Shown here in pieces: positions 17,463-25,577 of a stretch of 64,000 bases of DNA. The translations under genes were made by a program, and so were the position numbers. Source of the stretch: Tepidicaulis sp002389665 (GTDB lineage Bacteria; Pseudomonadota; Alphaproteobacteria; Parvibaculales; Parvibaculaceae); NCBI RefSeq assembly GCF_965222285.1, contig NZ_OZ244942.1, positions 1,116,001-1,180,000 of the forward strand. Reading direction: 5' to 3'. Under the pieces are notes generated by a model that searched no databases, had not been told where the DNA came from, and saw only the letters and a program-made list of their open reading frames with translations. Position 1 is the stretch's first letter; the number at the start of each line of letters is the position of its first letter.

Positions 17463-18713
17463 ATGAGCGTATATGCGCTGCAAAGCGTGGCGGGCCTCGG
17501 CGTTTTTTGCGCCCTGGCATGGCTGGTCAGCGAGAACCGGCGGGCTTTTCCCTGGCGTCTCGTGGCGGTGGGGCTTCTTTTGCAATTCGCTCTCGCGCTC
17601 TTTCTGCTCAAAGTACCGGTGGCGCGCAGCGTGCTATTCGCACTGAACGGTGTGGTGGAAGCGCTGAGTGAGGCGACGCAGGCGGGCACGGCGCTTGTCT
17701 TCGGTTATATGGGGGGCGGGCCCGCACCTTTCGATGTGACCGCGCCCGAACATGCTTTCATCCTCGGTTTTCAGGCGCTGCCTCTGGTGCTTGTCATCTC
17801 CGCGCTTTCCGCGCTCTTCTGGCATTGGCGCATTCTGGCCTGGGTAACGCGCGGCTTTGCCTGGGCGCTGGAAAAGACGATGCGTCTCGGCGGGGCGGTA
17901 GGCTTCGGCACGGCGGCCAATGTCTTTCTGGGCATGGTCGAGGCGCCGCTTCTCATCCGGCCTTATTTTGAAAAACTGACGCGCTCGGAGCTTTTCATGC
18001 TGATGAGCGTCGGCCTTGCAACGGTGGCGGGCACCGTCATCGTGCTTTATGCGGCAATCGTCGGCCCTGTCATCGAAGGCGCGCTGGGGCAGATCATTAC
18101 CGCCTCGCTTATCTCGCTGCCTGCCGCCATCCTCATGGCGCAGATCATGGTGCCGGGGGATGAGGTGACGGAGACGGGCCGCGTCGAGGCCGATCTTGGC
18201 TATCACAGCGCCATGGATGCGGTCACGCAAGGCACGGCGCAAGGCCTCGCGCTGCTTCTCAACATCATCGCCATGCTTTTGGTGCTGACCGCGCTTGTCG
18301 CGCTCGTCAATATCGTGCTTGGAACGTTGCCGGATGTGGGCGGCGGACCGCTGACCCTGCAGCGCATGCTGGGCTGGATATTCGCGCCGCTCGTCTGGCT
18401 GATGGGGGTGCCGGCGGGGGAAAGCCTCACCGCCGGTCAGCTCATGGGCACGAAGACGATCCTGAATGAATTTCTGGCCTATCTGGAATTCGCCAGACTG
18501 CCGGAAGAGGCGCTGAGCCCGCGCGCCGACATGATCATGCTCTATGCCATGTGCGGCTTTGCCAATCTGGGCAGCGTCGGCATCATGATCGGGGGGCTGA
18601 CGACACTTGTGCCTTCCCGGCGGCAGGAAATCATCGGCCTTTCCATGAAGGCGCTTGTGGCAGGCACGCTTGCGACCTCCATGACCGGTGCGGTGATCGG
18701 AATTTTGAATTGA
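17463..18713 (+). CDS. Concentrative nucleoside transporter (CNT/NupC family)
   Basis: 416 residues, an inner-membrane protein of about ten helices that imports nucleosides with H+ or Na+. Family blocks visible are FVFGYMGGG (as LVFGYMGGG), FQALPLVLVISALSALFWHW, the gating/binding segment GMVEAPLLIRPYFEKLTRSE, and the C-terminal GESLTAGQLMGTKTILNEF and CGFANLGSVGIMIGGL. AGAGGGGATAGGGG precedes the ATG. The GST gene starts 58 bases downstream and may be cotranscribed. Confidence 0.9.
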   Translation: MSVYALQSVAGLGVFCALAWLVSENRRAFPWRLVAVGLLLQFALALFLLKVPVARSVLFALNGVVEALSEATQAGTALVFGYMGGGPAPFDVTAPEHAFILGFQALPLVLVISALSALFWHWRILAWVTRGFAWALEKTMRLGGAVGFGTAANVFLGMVEAPLLIRPYFEKLTRSELFMLMSVGLATVAGTVIVLYAAIVGPVIEGALGQIITASLISLPAAILMAQIMVPGDEVTETGRVEADLGYHSAMDAVTQGTAQGLALLLNIIAMLLVLTALVALVNIVLGTLPDVGGGPLTLQRMLGWIFAPLVWLMGVPAGESLTAGQLMGTKTILNEFLAYLEFARLPEEALSPRADMIMLYAMCGFANLGSVGIMIGGLTTLVPSRRQEIIGLSMKALVAGTLATSMTGAVIGILN

Positions 18714-18771
18714 AGCGGCATGCCTGCCCGCTTCATCGCGACTGACGACAACAATAAGAAGGGAGACAAAG

Positions 18772-19380
18772 ATGAAGATCTATGAAACCAAAGCCGCCCC
18801 CAACCCGCGCCGCGTGCGGGTGTTCCTCGCCGAAAAAGGCATCGAGGTGCCTTATGTCGAAGTGAACATGATGAAGGGCGAGCATAAGACGCCCGATTAC
18901 CGCAAGCTCAACCCGCTGGGCCAGGTGCCGACGCTGGAGCTCGATGACGGCACGATCGTCACCGAGACGCTGTCGATTTGCCGTTATTTCGAAGAGACCA
19001 ATCCCGAGCCGCCGCTTTTCGGGCGCACCGCGCTTGAAAAGGCGCATGTGGATATGTGGCAGCGCCGCGTCGAATTCGGCCTGATGCTGCCGGTCGCTTT
19101 CTTCTTCCGTCACACCAATCCGATGATGGCGCAGCTTGAAGAGCAGAACCCGGAATGGGGCAATCAGAATAAAGACCGGGCGATCAAATATATGAAGTTC
19201 ATGGACCGGGAACTGGAAGGCCATGACTATCTAGTGGGGGATTATTTCTCGGTTGCCGATATTGTCGGCCTGACCACGGTGGATTTCGCGAAATTCGCCG
19301 GGCTCGACATTCCCGCCGAATTCAAGAACCTGACCGCCTGGCACCAGCGCCTTGCCGCGCGTCCCAGCGCCAAGGCCTAA
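18772..19380 (+). CDS. Glutathione S-transferase family protein
   Basis: 202 residues. An N-terminal thioredoxin-like domain (IYETKAAPNPRRVRVFLAEK, LNPLGQVPTLELDDG, ETLSICRYFEE) is followed by an all-helical domain with a late DYFSVADIVGLTTVDF motif. Substrate unknown; plausible roles are detoxification or conjugation of electrophiles formed in lipid oxidation. GAAGGGAGAC precedes the ATG, and a hairpin terminator follows. Confidence 0.87.
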   Translation: MKIYETKAAPNPRRVRVFLAEKGIEVPYVEVNMMKGEHKTPDYRKLNPLGQVPTLELDDGTIVTETLSICRYFEETNPEPPLFGRTALEKAHVDMWQRRVEFGLMLPVAFFFRHTNPMMAQLEEQNPEWGNQNKDRAIKYMKFMDRELEGHDYLVGDYFSVADIVGLTTVDFAKFAGLDIPAEFKNLTAWHQRLAARPSAKA

Positions 19381-19396
19381 GGTTAGGACGAAAGGC

Positions 19397-19436
19397 AAGA
19401 GGCGGCGCCAGGGTACGGTAGACGCCGCCTCTTCCC
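19397..19436 (+). terminator. Terminator after the GST gene
   Basis: AAGAGGCGGCG pairs with CGCCGCCTCTT around a 15-base loop and is followed by CCCCCC rather than a clean T-run, so termination strength is uncertain. Confidence 0.6.
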
Positions 19437-19568
19437 CCCAATCCCCGTGCGTTCCGCCCCTGGCAGGGAAGGAACAGGGTGTGTCATGGCCGAAGGACCA
19501 TGGGCAAAGCATGGCCGGGCCAAGATGAACCGCACCTGAAAAGCGGCTTGCGCTGCGCTTCTCTCGGA

Positions 19569-19587
19569 TAGTAAGAATAATTTACTA
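19569..19587. promoter_or_regulatory. AT-rich inverted repeat upstream of the GPH transporter
   Basis: TAGTAA and TTACTA flank a 7-base centre GAATAAT, about 20 bases before the transporter start and just ahead of GGGAGGAGG. It overlaps the expected promoter or leader and could be an operator. Confidence 0.35.
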
Positions 19588-19605
19588 ATAACGGGAGGAG
19601 GCTGA

Positions 19606-21042
19606 ATGCCGGAGCGCAGCGCACCAGCGGGGGAGATATCGCTCGCCCGCCTGGCAGCTTACGGACAAATGGTGGTGCCGCTGGCCGTGGTCGGCCTGCC
19701 GCTCGCCATTTACATTCCCCCCTTTTATGGCGGCACGCTCGGTCTCGATCTCGCATTGATCGGTACTTTGCTGATGCTGGCGCGCTTCAGCGATGTGGTG
19801 ACGGACCCGATGATCGGCCGGCTTTCCGATTTGACGCGCACGCGCTGGGGGCGTCGGCGGCCCTGGATACTCGCGGGCCTGCCGGTGATGGTGATCTCCG
19901 CCTATATGCTGTTCCTGCCGCCGGAAGGGGCGGGCGCGCTTTACCTACTGGGCGCGATCGTTGCGCTTTATTTCGGCTTCACGCTTATCGTCATTCCTTA
20001 CGGCGCCTGGGGCGCGGAGCTTGTCGGCGGCTATGAGGAGCGCAACAAAGTCACCGGCAGCCGGGAAATTTTTCTCGTTGCCGGCATCTTGCTGGCGCTG
20101 CTCGTGCCGGTCATTGCGACGGAAGCGGTGGAGGCAGGCGGCACGGGCCAGGCCGTGACGCGGGAGGCCATGGCCTCGCTCGGCTGGCTGACCGTGATAC
20201 TCGTGCCTCTTTGCGGGTTCGTGCTGCTTGCCTTTGTCGGTGAGCCCCCGGCGCGTCTCGATGTTTCCGCTGCCGCGCAAACGGCCGGCCCTGCCGAGAT
20301 GCTGCGTCAGATCAAACCGCTCTTGAAAAACGGGCCTTTCCGCATCGTGCTTTTGTCGTCGGTTTGCGGGGCGCTGGCAGGCTCGGTCAATGCGAGCGTT
20401 GCCATTCTCTTTTATGATCATGTGGCGGGCATCGGCGAGGAAGGGCTGGTGCTCATCCTCGTGCTCTTTACTGCGGCGCTTGCCGGAACGCCTCTCTGGG
20501 TGCGCCTTGGCGCGCGGCTCGGCAAGCACAAGGCGATTGCGCTGGCCGGCCTCATCAATATGGGCGCCTTCGCCATCATCCCGTTCATTATCTATGGCCT
20601 CAAACCGCTCGATGCAGGATATGTGCTGCCGGCCATGTTCGCGGTGACAATCGTGCGCGGGGCGACCATGTCCGCTTCCGGCGTGCTCGGCATGTCGATC
20701 CTTGCCGATGTGGCCGATCTCGATACGCTGAAAACCGGTGAGCAGCGCACCGGCTTTCTCTTTTCGTTTCTCGGCATGGTGCGCAAGATTTTCGAGGCGG
20801 CGGGCGTCGGCATCGCCCTGCCCATCGTCTCCTGGTTCGGCTTCAATCCGGGGCTGGAAGAAAATTCGGAGGCGGCGCTTTTCTCGCTGCTGGCGATGTA
20901 TTGCCTTTTGCCGCTTTTATTGTGGCTTGCCTCGATCGCTATTATCTGGCGCTACCCCATCACCCCGGCGCGCCAGGAACGTTTGCGCCGCGCGCTGCGC
21001 CTGAAGGAGGCGCGCAGGGCCGTTCATTCAGCCGCTTCTTGA
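19606..21042 (+). CDS. MFS transporter, glycoside-pentoside-hexuronide (GPH) type
   Basis: 478 residues, about twelve helices. The early motif LMLARFSDVVTDPMIGRLSD and TRTRWGRRRPWILAG are hallmarks of the GPH/MelB cation:sugar symporter group. GGGAGGAGG stands ahead of the ATG. The substrate cannot be told; GPH proteins in lipid-degrading bacteria also carry non-sugar cargo. The last 19 bases overlap the 3' end of the convergent luciferase-like gene. Confidence 0.85.
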   Translation: MPERSAPAGEISLARLAAYGQMVVPLAVVGLPLAIYIPPFYGGTLGLDLALIGTLLMLARFSDVVTDPMIGRLSDLTRTRWGRRRPWILAGLPVMVISAYMLFLPPEGAGALYLLGAIVALYFGFTLIVIPYGAWGAELVGGYEERNKVTGSREIFLVAGILLALLVPVIATEAVEAGGTGQAVTREAMASLGWLTVILVPLCGFVLLAFVGEPPARLDVSAAAQTAGPAEMLRQIKPLLKNGPFRIVLLSSVCGALAGSVNASVAILFYDHVAGIGEEGLVLILVLFTAALAGTPLWVRLGARLGKHKAIALAGLINMGAFAIIPFIIYGLKPLDAGYVLPAMFAVTIVRGATMSASGVLGMSILADVADLDTLKTGEQRTGFLFSFLGMVRKIFEAAGVGIALPIVSWFGFNPGLEENSEAALFSLLAMYCLLPLLLWLASIAIIWRYPITPARQERLRRALRLKEARRAVHSAAS

Positions 21043-22073
21043 GCGCGCAAGGAAAAAGCATCGGCCAGAAGCTCGTAAGAACGCAGCCGGTCTTCATGGT
21101 CATGGGTGATGGTGAGGATGACAAGCTCGTCCGCGCCGTAGGTTTCCACCATCTCCAGCAGCTTGGCGCGCACCTGCTCCGGGCTGCCGGTAACGGAGCG
21201 CTGCTCGACCGCCTCCAGCATGGCCTTCTCGCGTTCCGAATAAGGATAGGTGAGCGCATCTTCCACCGGCCAGAAGCGTTCGGCCTGATTCTGCAAAAGC
21301 TTGACGACCCAATGGTTGCGCGAGGCGGCGATGCGTTTGGCTTTTTCTTCCGTCTCGCCCACCATGACCGAGACGCCGAGCGACACATAAGGCCGGCTGA
21401 GGCGCGGAGAGGGACGGAAGCTCTGGCGGTAAATCTCCACCGGCCCCGTGCCCGCATCCTGATTGATGAAATGAGCAAAGGAATAGGGCATGCCGAACTG
21501 CCCGGCATGGGCGGCCCCGTCACCGCCCGAGCCTAGCATCCAAAGCTCGGGGAAACCCTCGCCGCGCGGCATGGCATGAATGCCTTTGTAAGGGTGCTCG
21601 TCAGGAAAACCGCCCGCGCTTCCCTCAAGCCCGTTCGCATCTTCCAGAAACTGGATGAGGAGTTCCACCTGCTGGGGAAAGACCGCAATGTCATAGGCCT
21701 GCGGGCCGGGCTGCAGCGCGCGCGTGGTGCGCAGATCCGTGCCGGGTGCGCGGCCCATGCCGAGATCGATACGGCCGGGATAAAGCGATTCGAGGAGGCG
21801 GAACTGCTCGGCCACTTTCAGCGGGCTGTAATGGGGCATCATCACGCCGCCGGAGCCGACGCGCATGCGCGTGGTGGCGGCGCCGAGCGCGGCGATCATG
21901 ATTTCGGGCGCCGAGCCTGCGAAGGATTTCGAATTATGGTGCTCGGCCACCCAGTAGCGGTGATAGCCCCATTTGTCGCAATGCCGGGCAAGGTCGATCG
22001 TCTCGGCAAGCGCCTCTGCCGCCGTGCCGTCGCGCCTGATGGGGCTTTGGTCGAGAACGCCGAGCTTGATCAT
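21024..22073 (-). CDS. Luciferase-like flavin monooxygenase (LLM class)
   Basis: 349 residues with a TIM-barrel flavin monooxygenase pattern: LGVLDQSPIRRDGTAAEAL, HRYWVAEHHNSKSFAGSAPE, RVGSGGVMMPHYSPLKVAEQ, and GSPEQVRAKLLEM near the C-terminus. The AEHHN block and single-chain form match the MsnO8/bacterial luciferase-related group that uses reduced FMN and oxygen. Substrate unknown. GGGAGGAAGC gives a strong ribosome site. The hotdog gene lies 25 bases upstream on the same strand, so the two likely form an operon. Confidence 0.86.
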   Translation of the reverse strand: MIKLGVLDQSPIRRDGTAAEALAETIDLARHCDKWGYHRYWVAEHHNSKSFAGSAPEIMIAALGAATTRMRVGSGGVMMPHYSPLKVAEQFRLLESLYPGRIDLGMGRAPGTDLRTTRALQPGPQAYDIAVFPQQVELLIQFLEDANGLEGSAGGFPDEHPYKGIHAMPRGEGFPELWMLGSGGDGAAHAGQFGMPYSFAHFINQDAGTGPVEIYRQSFRPSPRLSRPYVSLGVSVMVGETEEKAKRIAASRNHWVVKLLQNQAERFWPVEDALTYPYSEREKAMLEAVEQRSVTGSPEQVRAKLLEMVETYGADELVILTITHDHEDRLRSYELLADAFSLRAQEAAE

Positions 22074-22098
22074 GCTTCCTCCCGAGGCCCCGCCGGTT

Positions 22099-22530
22099 TT
22101 ATTTATTGCGTGGGCCGATTCTCTTGATGACGCCCGAGAAAGGCATCAGCGTTTCACCTTCGCAGGTCACTTCACCTCGAACGAATATGAGGCTCTTTGT
22201 GTTTTTGACAACCTCGCCCGTTGCCTCGATCAGCTTACCGGCCTGGCCCGCGGCGACAAAATCGCTGTTGAAGGAGACGGTGACGCAAGGCCCGCCCGTC
22301 AATTCGCCTGCAATGGCAAAGAGCGAGTAATCGGCAAAGGTCATCAGTGCGCCGCCATGCAGGAAGCCGCCGCCATTACAATGGGTCGGTGTGGAAACGA
22401 AGGCGCAGCGGATACTGCCATCGTCCATTTTCTTGAAGAAATAGGGCCCGGCATGATCCTCGAACGGGTCCGTACCATCCCAACTGACATATCCTTCGGG
22501 CAACACGGCCCCGGCATTACTCTCGCCCAT
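22099..22530 (-). CDS. PaaI-family hotdog thioesterase
   Basis: 143 residues forming one hotdog domain, with THCNGGGFLHGGALMTFADY containing the helix and HGG segment of acyl-CoA thioesterases. It probably hydrolyses an acyl- or aryl-CoA to release CoA. Its gene leads an apparent two-gene unit with the monooxygenase and is divergent from the acyl-CoA dehydrogenase at 22728, which fits acyl-CoA metabolism. GGAG lies 8 bases ahead of the ATG. Confidence 0.84.
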   Translation of the reverse strand: MGESNAGAVLPEGYVSWDGTDPFEDHAGPYFFKKMDDGSIRCAFVSTPTHCNGGGFLHGGALMTFADYSLFAIAGELTGGPCVTVSFNSDFVAAGQAGKLIEATGEVVKNTKSLIFVRGEVTCEGETLMPFSGVIKRIGPRNK

Positions 22531-22727
22531 TAGAGAATCTCCAGAATGTGATTTGGCGGCTATGTAGCAGGGCGGGACGGCAAAATCTAGTCACTGACCA
22601 ATTTTCCGGATTTTTCGTGCGCCACGGCCTTCAAACCTGCGCTTTGACGCGGCGCGCCCGGTGCCCTAAATTCCCGGCCAATCCGGCTCCCGCCAGAGCC
22701 CCATCATCATTCAGGAAGGCAGACCCT

Positions 22728-23882
22728 ATGGCCCTGGATCAGGAAACCCGCGAGCAGCTTATCTCTTCCATCCGCCGTTTCGTCGATGAAAGGCTGCGCC
22801 CGCTTGAAGCGCAGGTCTCCGAGAAGGACGAAGTGCCGGAAGATGTGGTGCAGGAAATGCGCGAGCTCGGGCTTTTCGGTCTTTCCATCCCGGAAGAACA
22901 TGGCGGCCTCGGCCTTTCCATGGAAGAAGAATGCCTGTTGATGTTCGAGATGGGCCGCACGTCGCCCGCCTTCCGTTCCGTCTTCGGCACGAATGTCGGC
23001 ATCGGCAGTCAGGGCATCGTTATGCATGGCCGCCCGGACCAGAAGGAAGAATGGTTGCCGAAACTTGCGAGCGGCGAAGTGATCGCAAGCTTTGCCTTGA
23101 CCGAGCCGGAAGCCGGTTCCGACGCCGCCTCCCTGCGCACCACGGCGATCAAGGACGGCGACCATTATGTGATCAACGGCACGAAGCGCTACATCACCAA
23201 TGCGAACCGGGCGGGCATTTTCACGCTGATGGCGCGCACCGATCCGGCAACGCCCGGCGCCAAGGGCGTTTCCGCTTTCATCGTGCCCTCCGATACGCCG
23301 GGCATCACGCTCGGCAAGCCGGACAAGAAAATGGGCCAGCAGGGCGCGCATATTTGCGACGTGATTTTCGAGGATGCGCGCATTCCCGCTTCCTGCTTGC
23401 TCGGCGATAAAGAAGGCAAAGGCTTCGTCACCGCCATGCAGGTGCTGGAGCGCGGCCGTCTACATATTTCCGCGATCTGTGTGGGTGTGGCCGAGCGTCT
23501 TCTGGAAGACAGCGTGCAATATGCCGCCGAGCGCAAACAGTTCGGCACCGCCATTGGCGAGCACCAGCTCGTGCAGGCCATGCTTGCCGACTGTAAGACG
23601 GAAGCTTATGCCGCCCGCTGTATGGTGCTGGATGCCGCGCGCCGCCGCGATCAGGGTGAGAATGTCGGCACGGAATCATCCTGCTGTAAATATTTCGCCT
23701 CGGAGATGGTGGGCCGTGTCGCGGACAAGGCCGTGCAGATTTTCGGCGGGGCAGGCTATGTCGCCGATTATGGCATCGAGCGTTTCTATCGCGACGTGCG
23801 TATTTTCCGCATCTATGAAGGCACGAGCCAAATCCAGCAGATGATTATCGGCCGCAATCTGGTGCGCGAGGCCCAGCAGTAA
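22728..23882 (+). CDS. Acyl-CoA dehydrogenase (classical)
   Basis: 384 residues, chosen start ATG at 22728 with AGGAAGG upstream; the longer open frame to 22548 lacks similarity. All hallmarks of a homotetrameric dehydrogenase are present: FALTEPEAGSDAASLRTTA, INGTKRYITNA, YAAERKQFGTAIGEHQLVQ, QIFGGAGYVADYGIERFYRD, and IYEGTSQIQQMIIGR with the catalytic glutamate. It should oxidise acyl-CoA to 2-enoyl-CoA using FAD, passing electrons to ETF. Unlike the genes at 6978 and 12960 it has a complete active site. Confidence 0.92.
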   Translation: MALDQETREQLISSIRRFVDERLRPLEAQVSEKDEVPEDVVQEMRELGLFGLSIPEEHGGLGLSMEEECLLMFEMGRTSPAFRSVFGTNVGIGSQGIVMHGRPDQKEEWLPKLASGEVIASFALTEPEAGSDAASLRTTAIKDGDHYVINGTKRYITNANRAGIFTLMARTDPATPGAKGVSAFIVPSDTPGITLGKPDKKMGQQGAHICDVIFEDARIPASCLLGDKEGKGFVTAMQVLERGRLHISAICVGVAERLLEDSVQYAAERKQFGTAIGEHQLVQAMLADCKTEAYAARCMVLDAARRRDQGENVGTESSCCKYFASEMVGRVADKAVQIFGGAGYVADYGIERFYRDVRIFRIYEGTSQIQQMIIGRNLVREAQQ

Positions 23883-23944
23883 GAGGCCCGTTCATAACGG
23901 GTCTGTGATGTGCGGGCGCGCGGGCGGCGGTCTAGGTTGGCTGC

Positions 23945-24574
23945 ATGAGTGAACGCAAGAAAAACACAGCCGCCAAGTCGCTTGACGGATTGCTGACGCA
24001 GATTCGTGCCTGCCGTCTCTGCGCCGAAGATCCTCTCAAGGGCAAACCGCTGCCGCATGAGCCGCGCCCAGTCATCCGCGCGGCTAAAAGCGCGCGCATT
24101 TGCGTGGCGGGCCAAGCGCCGGGTACGCGGGTACATGCGACAGGCATTCCCTTCAACGATCCGAGCGGCGACAGGCTGCGCGAGTGGATGGGAGTGGACC
24201 GCGACACGTTTTACGATGAAAGCCGCATCGCCATCGTGCCCATGGGGTTCTGCTTTCCGGGTCTCGACGACAAGGGCGGGGACTTGCCGCCGCGCAAGGA
24301 ATGCGCGCCCGCCTGGCGCGCGCAGGTTTTCGAGCATTTGCCGAATTTGGAACTTGTGCTGCTGATAGGGCAATATGCGCAGACGTGGCATCTGGGTAAG
24401 GCGCGCAAGAAAAGCATGACCGACACGGTTCTGCATTGGCGCGATTATGGCCCAACTTATTTGCCGCTTCCGCATCCGTCCTGGCGCAACAATGTTTGGC
24501 TTAAAAAGAATCTCTGGTTCGAAGAAGAAGTTTTCCCGCATTTGCGCGGCGAAGTGGCCCGGCTCCTGCGCTAG
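23945..24574 (+). CDS. Uracil-DNA glycosylase superfamily protein
   Basis: 209 residues. The motif VAGQAPGTRVHATGIPFNDP with SGDRLREWMG matches the family-4-like glycosylase active-site loop, and LPHPSWRN the DNA-intercalation loop. Two nearby cysteines (IRACRLCAE) recall half of the iron-sulfur ligands of family 4 enzymes, but the remaining two are not obvious, so activity on uracil is not assured. Its 3' end overlaps the start region of the lipoprotein hydrolase gene. Confidence 0.75.
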   Translation: MSERKKNTAAKSLDGLLTQIRACRLCAEDPLKGKPLPHEPRPVIRAAKSARICVAGQAPGTRVHATGIPFNDPSGDRLREWMGVDRDTFYDESRIAIVPMGFCFPGLDDKGGDLPPRKECAPAWRAQVFEHLPNLELVLLIGQYAQTWHLGKARKKSMTDTVLHWRDYGPTYLPLPHPSWRNNVWLKKNLWFEEEVFPHLRGEVARLLR

Positions 24575-25565
24575 TCTGGCGGCGGTTTTCTGCGCGGCAT
24601 TTCTTCTTAGCGCCTGCGCGCCGCACCTTCAGGTGCAAGGCACCGATTACCGCACCCCGGCGCTTGAAGCGGAAATGGCCGTCATGGCCGATGCCGCGCG
24701 CCTGCCGCTACAGGTCTGGGCCGCCGAAAACCCCCGCGCGATCATTCTGGGCCTGCATGGCATGAACGATTATGCCAATGCCTTTGATGCGCCGGGCGCC
24801 TGGTTCGCCGGTAAGGGCATCACTTTATACGCTTATGATCAGCGCGGTTTCGGCCGGGCGCCGGGCCGCGGCCTTTGGGCGGGAAACGGGCAGATGGTGC
24901 GCGACCTTGAAACCGTGCTCACGCTGGTGCGCGCCAGACATCCCGGCGTACCGGTTTATCTTCTCGGCACCAGTATGGGCGGGGCGGTGGCGCTGCGTGC
25001 ACTGGGCGGCGCGGATGGTGAGGCGTTGCCGGTCGATGGCGTCATTCTGGCCGCGCCCGCCGTCTGGGGCTGGTCCAATCTCAATGCGCTTTACAAAACT
25101 TCTCTTTGGCTTGGCGCGCATCTTCTGCCGGGCCAGACGTTGAGCGGGCGGGGGCTCGAAATCTGGCCGTCCGACAATATCGATATGCTCAAACGCCTCG
25201 GCGCCGACCCGCTTGTCCTGAAAGAAACGCGGATCGATGCAGTGTACGGCCTTGTCGGGCTGATGGAGGAAGCCTATCAGGCGGCAGAAGAGGTAAAGGT
25301 GCCGGTACTGCTTCTCTACGGCGCGAAGGATGAGATCATCCCTGAGGAGGCGGTGCGTAAAATGGCGGGCCAGCTCAAGGCGCCGCTGACCATTGCCTAT
25401 TATGGCAAGGGCTATCACATGCTGCTGCGCGATCTGCAGGCCGAAACCGTTTACCGTGATGTCGCCGCTTGGATCACGGACCGGGAAATGCCTCTCCCGT
25501 CAGGCGCTGTCTATGAGCAGGTATGTTTTGCCGAAGCTACATGTGCGGTGCCGGTAGCGCCCTGA
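24492..25565 (+). CDS. Lipoprotein alpha/beta hydrolase (monoacylglycerol-lipase-like)
   Basis: About 357 residues from the ATG at 24492; an in-frame ATG at 24447 is the alternative and neither has a clear ribosome site. A signal segment SLAAVFCAAFLLSAC ends in a lipobox, so the protein is probably a membrane-anchored lipoprotein. Hydrolase motifs follow: GLHGMNDYANAF, AYDQRGFGRAPGRG and the nucleophile elbow LLGTSMGGAVALRA; a late GKGYHMLLRD supplies the histidine. Its start lies inside the glycosylase gene (83-base overlap), implying translational coupling. Likely substrates are monoglycerides or other lipid esters. Confidence 0.78.
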   Translation: MFGLKRISGSKKKFSRICAAKWPGSCASLAAVFCAAFLLSACAPHLQVQGTDYRTPALEAEMAVMADAARLPLQVWAAENPRAIILGLHGMNDYANAFDAPGAWFAGKGITLYAYDQRGFGRAPGRGLWAGNGQMVRDLETVLTLVRARHPGVPVYLLGTSMGGAVALRALGGADGEALPVDGVILAAPAVWGWSNLNALYKTSLWLGAHLLPGQTLSGRGLEIWPSDNIDMLKRLGADPLVLKETRIDAVYGLVGLMEEAYQAAEEVKVPVLLLYGAKDEIIPEEAVRKMAGQLKAPLTIAYYGKGYHMLLRDLQAETVYRDVAAWITDREMPLPSGAVYEQVCFAEATCAVPVAP

Positions 25566-25577
25566 TCCTACCTTGCC

